NCBI RefSeq assembly: GCF_000611645.1
Contig: NW_014013282.1
Span: 14,627-24,731 of the forward strand
Reading direction: 5' to 3'
DNA: 10,105 nt
Origin: Monoraphidium neglectum
Taxonomy: Eukaryota; Chlorophyta; Chlorophyceae; Sphaeropleales; Selenastraceae
The notes under the pieces were generated by a model. The model was not told the DNA's origin and did not search any database. It was given only the letters and a program-made list of their open reading frames with translations. This document shows positions 8,328-10,105 of the stretch, piece by piece. Position 1 is the first letter of the stretch. Every line of letters begins with the position of its first letter. The translations under genes were made by a program, and so were the position numbers.

Positions 8328-8520
8328 TCAACGTGGCTTGCCCCACTTGACAAAGACACGGGCCACCGATGCATCAAAATCAGGAGGACACGTGCATCCA
8401 GAACGTAGCGGCCAGTGACGACGTCGCCGATGACGAAGTAGGGCAGCGAGCACCTCCGGCGGTAGCGCCGCCAACCAGCCCGCTGATGATGAGCGTCGGA
8501 CCGCCTTGATGACAAATTCC
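8328..8520 (-). pseudogene. Broken terminal exon of an unknown gene
   Basis: A good acceptor (ACCGTGGCAG/GGA) opens a phase-0 frame reading PTLIISGLVGGATAGGAR. Sequence of similar quality continues in a second frame (LPYFVIGDVVTGRYVLDAR) and then a third (PPDFDASVARVFVKWGKPR, stop at 8330-8328). Each switch needs one added base. The protein-like stretches abut end to end, as expected for one decayed or mis-sequenced exon. Dispersed-repeat copy 2 lies just upstream, in what would be the preceding intron, so transposon origin is possible. No family is recognised. Chance overlap of open frames in GC-rich DNA remains possible. Confidence 0.4.
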
Positions 8521-8550
8521 CTGCCACGGTAAAGTAGTGGGGTTGTTTGT

Positions 8551-8780
8551 GTAGGTTCTGATGTCAGCATATCCGTAGCATGAACTCTGGAAACGAACAT
8601 ATATCTCCTGCCAAATGTACCAGTGATGGGGCATGGCGCGTGTTTTGACTGAGTGACTTGCATGCGGCCAGCCGCTGCAGGGGCGGCAGGACCGGGGACG
8701 AGAGGCCAGAGCAGAGCCAGATCACGTTTGGATGTCAGGCACTGAACCAAGGTCATCAGGGCTTCCGGATTACCAAATTT
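8551..8780. repeat. Dispersed repeat, copy 2
   Basis: This is the second copy of the unit at 3991-4200, in the same orientation. It carries an extra stretch of about 20 bases around 8583-8608 and many substitutions. Shared anchors are ATGTACCAGTGATGGGGCAT, GGGCGGCAGG and GAACCAAGGTCATCAGGGCT. The divergence suggests an old insertion or independent insertions of family members. Confidence 0.75.
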
Positions 8781-9023
8781 ATTGTCAGCATGAAGCACAT
8801 CTCTTCAGAACGCCGCCACTCGCACTGTGTGCACTGTTGTCATGATCACAAGGCAGGTCGAGACCTGCTCGACATCGTTGTGAGCCTGCATGGTTGAAGT
8901 TCGGAGCCCTCACCCTGAACACCAAAAGCGGTTGAAGCAGTCCCTCTTGTGCCCTGCCCAAACACCCCCCGCCCTCCTCGACTCCACCCGCCGGCCGATC
9001 AAGGGGAGCTACCTTTCTCGGAT

Positions 9024-9079
9024 GCACTGCCACTCCTACATGTAAGAAGGCGCACTGCCACTCCTATTTGTAGGATAAC
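9024..9079 (+). repeat. 28-bp tandem duplication
   Basis: GCACTGCCACTCCTA begins at 9024 and again at 9052. The second half of each unit is diverged (CATGTAAGAAGGC versus TTTGTAGGAT). It is a two-copy minisatellite with no evident role. Confidence 0.85.
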
Positions 9080-9500
9080 CTCAAGCAGAGTTATGCTATG
9101 CCACTGGCACGGGCGTGCAGGGTGGTAGGCAACGGCTTGCGGGGTCGATCGGGGTGCTTGGCCTGAGGGAAATGCCGAAAACGGCTGAGGCACAGTGAGT
9201 CATGAAATTGTACAGCCCCTGGATGTCAAGCGCTGGTGTAGGAGTTGAGTGGTCACTTGTTGTATCGTGTTCAATAGGTGTGAGAAGCTAGCCGCGTGCT
9301 CACGCACTACTGTGCCTGCACCAACTCGTAGGGAAGGTTATGAAGCAAGTGCAACCCGGCAACGTTGGCGCGCACCAGCAATCTAGAATGCACCTGGCAG
9401 GGTGACCTCACGAGACCTAGGGGCCAATCATCACTATGTGTGCATGTGATCCATTGTGGGCCTCCTACAGTGCTGGGAACCCAGGCAGTGCGAGTGCTGC

Positions 9501-9698
9501 CAAGTGACGTCAGGTCCCGTGTTGTACGCACACGTCACTGACGACCAGGGAAATCTGGAAATCCCCTCAGAGTGGACTACCTTGAAGCGCGTGCACTGTA
9601 CATTGCAACCCGCCTCGCAGGCAACAACGAACATCGATCCAATCACACGGAAGACGCGGGTTGTCCATTGTGCGACACCCACAGGTCGGAGCATATGA
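9501..9698 (+). other. Weak candidate plus-strand coding stretch
   Basis: The frame ending at TGA (9696-9698) contains VLYAHVTDDQGNLEIPSEWT and TTNIDPITRKTRVV. Its residue mix is more protein-like than most chance frames here. No splice acceptor with good context, no family match and no partner exon were found. It lies opposite the probable 3' untranslated region of the minus-strand gene ending at 9710, which argues against it. Confidence 0.2.
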
Positions 9699-9709
9699 TA
9701 AAAGTTTGG

Positions 9710-10105
9710 TTAATTCGGCACATCGTATAGCAGCCGCAATAGGTCGACTACGCACTCCATCCACACCGTGTAGATCTGTCCATACGGTGTTTCTGCATGA
9801 GGGAGAAGCGCCGCAAGCCTACCGGCATGCAAGGAGACGCAGGTGAGCTTAGAGCAGACACGCCCGGGGGTGACCTGCGGCGCGGCAGCGCAGCCGCTGC
9901 ATGCACGCCGGACGCGCCATTCAACCAGGAGTGCATGCAAATGTGCCAGATGCTATCTTGGTCCCCCTCAAAGCCGGCTCGTCTGCTTCCACCGCCCGCC
10001 CTCCTCGCCGTCCATACGTAGACGGCCCGTCGGCGAGGCGACTGCATCGGCTCGACCTGGCTGTCGAAGCCGCGGCGGGGGCCCCAGCCCCCTCCACCGC
10101 TGCCC
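9710..10105 (-). CDS. 3' end of a gene running off the window, product unknown
   Basis: The last exon, 9792-9710, follows the acceptor CCCTCATGCAG. It encodes TPYGQIYTVWMECVVDLLRL and six further residues before TAA, a well-mixed amphipathic sequence unlike the surrounding chance frames. The exon begins in phase 1. A matching phase-1 donor (CCTG/GTTGAA) at 9926 ends a frame open to the window edge that includes EADEPALRGTKIASGTFACT. That donor is weak. Two other frames are also open at the edge, one Gly/Arg-rich, so the upstream exon is uncertain. No family is recognised. Confidence 0.42.

Larger units (their letters stand above)
8781..9709. other. Unassigned spacer
   Basis: No convincing gene is seen apart from a weak plus-strand open frame listed separately. 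The stretch holds a 28-bp tandem duplication and, at its upper end, the likely 3' untranslated region of the minus-strand gene ending at 9710. No minus-strand TGTAA was found downstream of that stop. Confidence 0.4.

Noticed and set aside
8152..8418. Plus-strand 88-codon frame starting MHQKHLSVYDLM
   Set aside because: It overlaps the better-supported minus-strand remnant, has no splice context and matches no recognised family.
3991..8780. The two repeat copies read as long terminal repeats of one retrotransposon
   Set aside because: They are too diverged and too short, the sequence between them shows no reverse transcriptase or integrase motifs, and a normal spliced gene lies between.
9505..9512. 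TGACGTCA, a bZIP/CRE-type site
   Set aside because: An eight-base palindrome is expected by chance at this scale and no plus-strand promoter is supported nearby.

Overview
The window looks like nuclear DNA of a GC-rich green alga, most likely a volvocalean chlorophyte of the Chlamydomonas/Haematococcus type. This is inferred from short spliced exons with donors such as GTGAGC and GTGCGT and C-rich/CAG acceptors, a long GT/CA microsatellite inside an intron, a CAG/CTG polyglutamine tract, and a TGTAA-type polyadenylation signal. There is no sign of bacterial operons, CRISPR arrays, rRNA or tRNA. Genes here are split by introns, so the coding models were rebuilt exon by exon from splice sites and reading phase. 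All genes found are on the minus strand.

Layout from low to high coordinate: 1-42 may hold the edge of a minus-strand exon. 43-463 is downstream flank. 464-3807 is a protein-kinase gene of six recognisable exons (3807-3615, 3317-3170, 3006-2743, 2499-2185, 1856-1726, 1525-464). It has a complete kinase C-lobe signature and a long Gln-rich, low-complexity tail. About 3971-4406 holds tandem repeats and copy 1 of a dispersed repeat. 4407-5213 is mostly unassigned, with a TGTAA signal at 4992-4996. 5214-7238 is a second minus-strand gene of five clean exons, all split in phase 0, with no recognised family. 7239-8327 is mostly unassigned and may hold its 5' exons. 8328-8520 is a short broken minus-strand coding remnant. 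8551-8780 is copy 2 of the dispersed repeat. 8781-9709 shows no convincing gene. 9710-10105 is the 3' end of a further minus-strand gene that runs off the window.

Two points stand out. First, the kinase gene carries two frameshifts and the 8328-8520 remnant two more. All four are repaired by adding one base, which fits either assembly deletion errors or ongoing decay. Second, the kinase gene has no visible first exon, and the 5214-7238 gene can be joined to it in matching intron phase. The two may therefore be one gene: a novel N-terminal region with a faint Crinkler-like VLVV..P motif, followed by a kinase and a Q-rich tail, with a repeat sitting in the joining intron.
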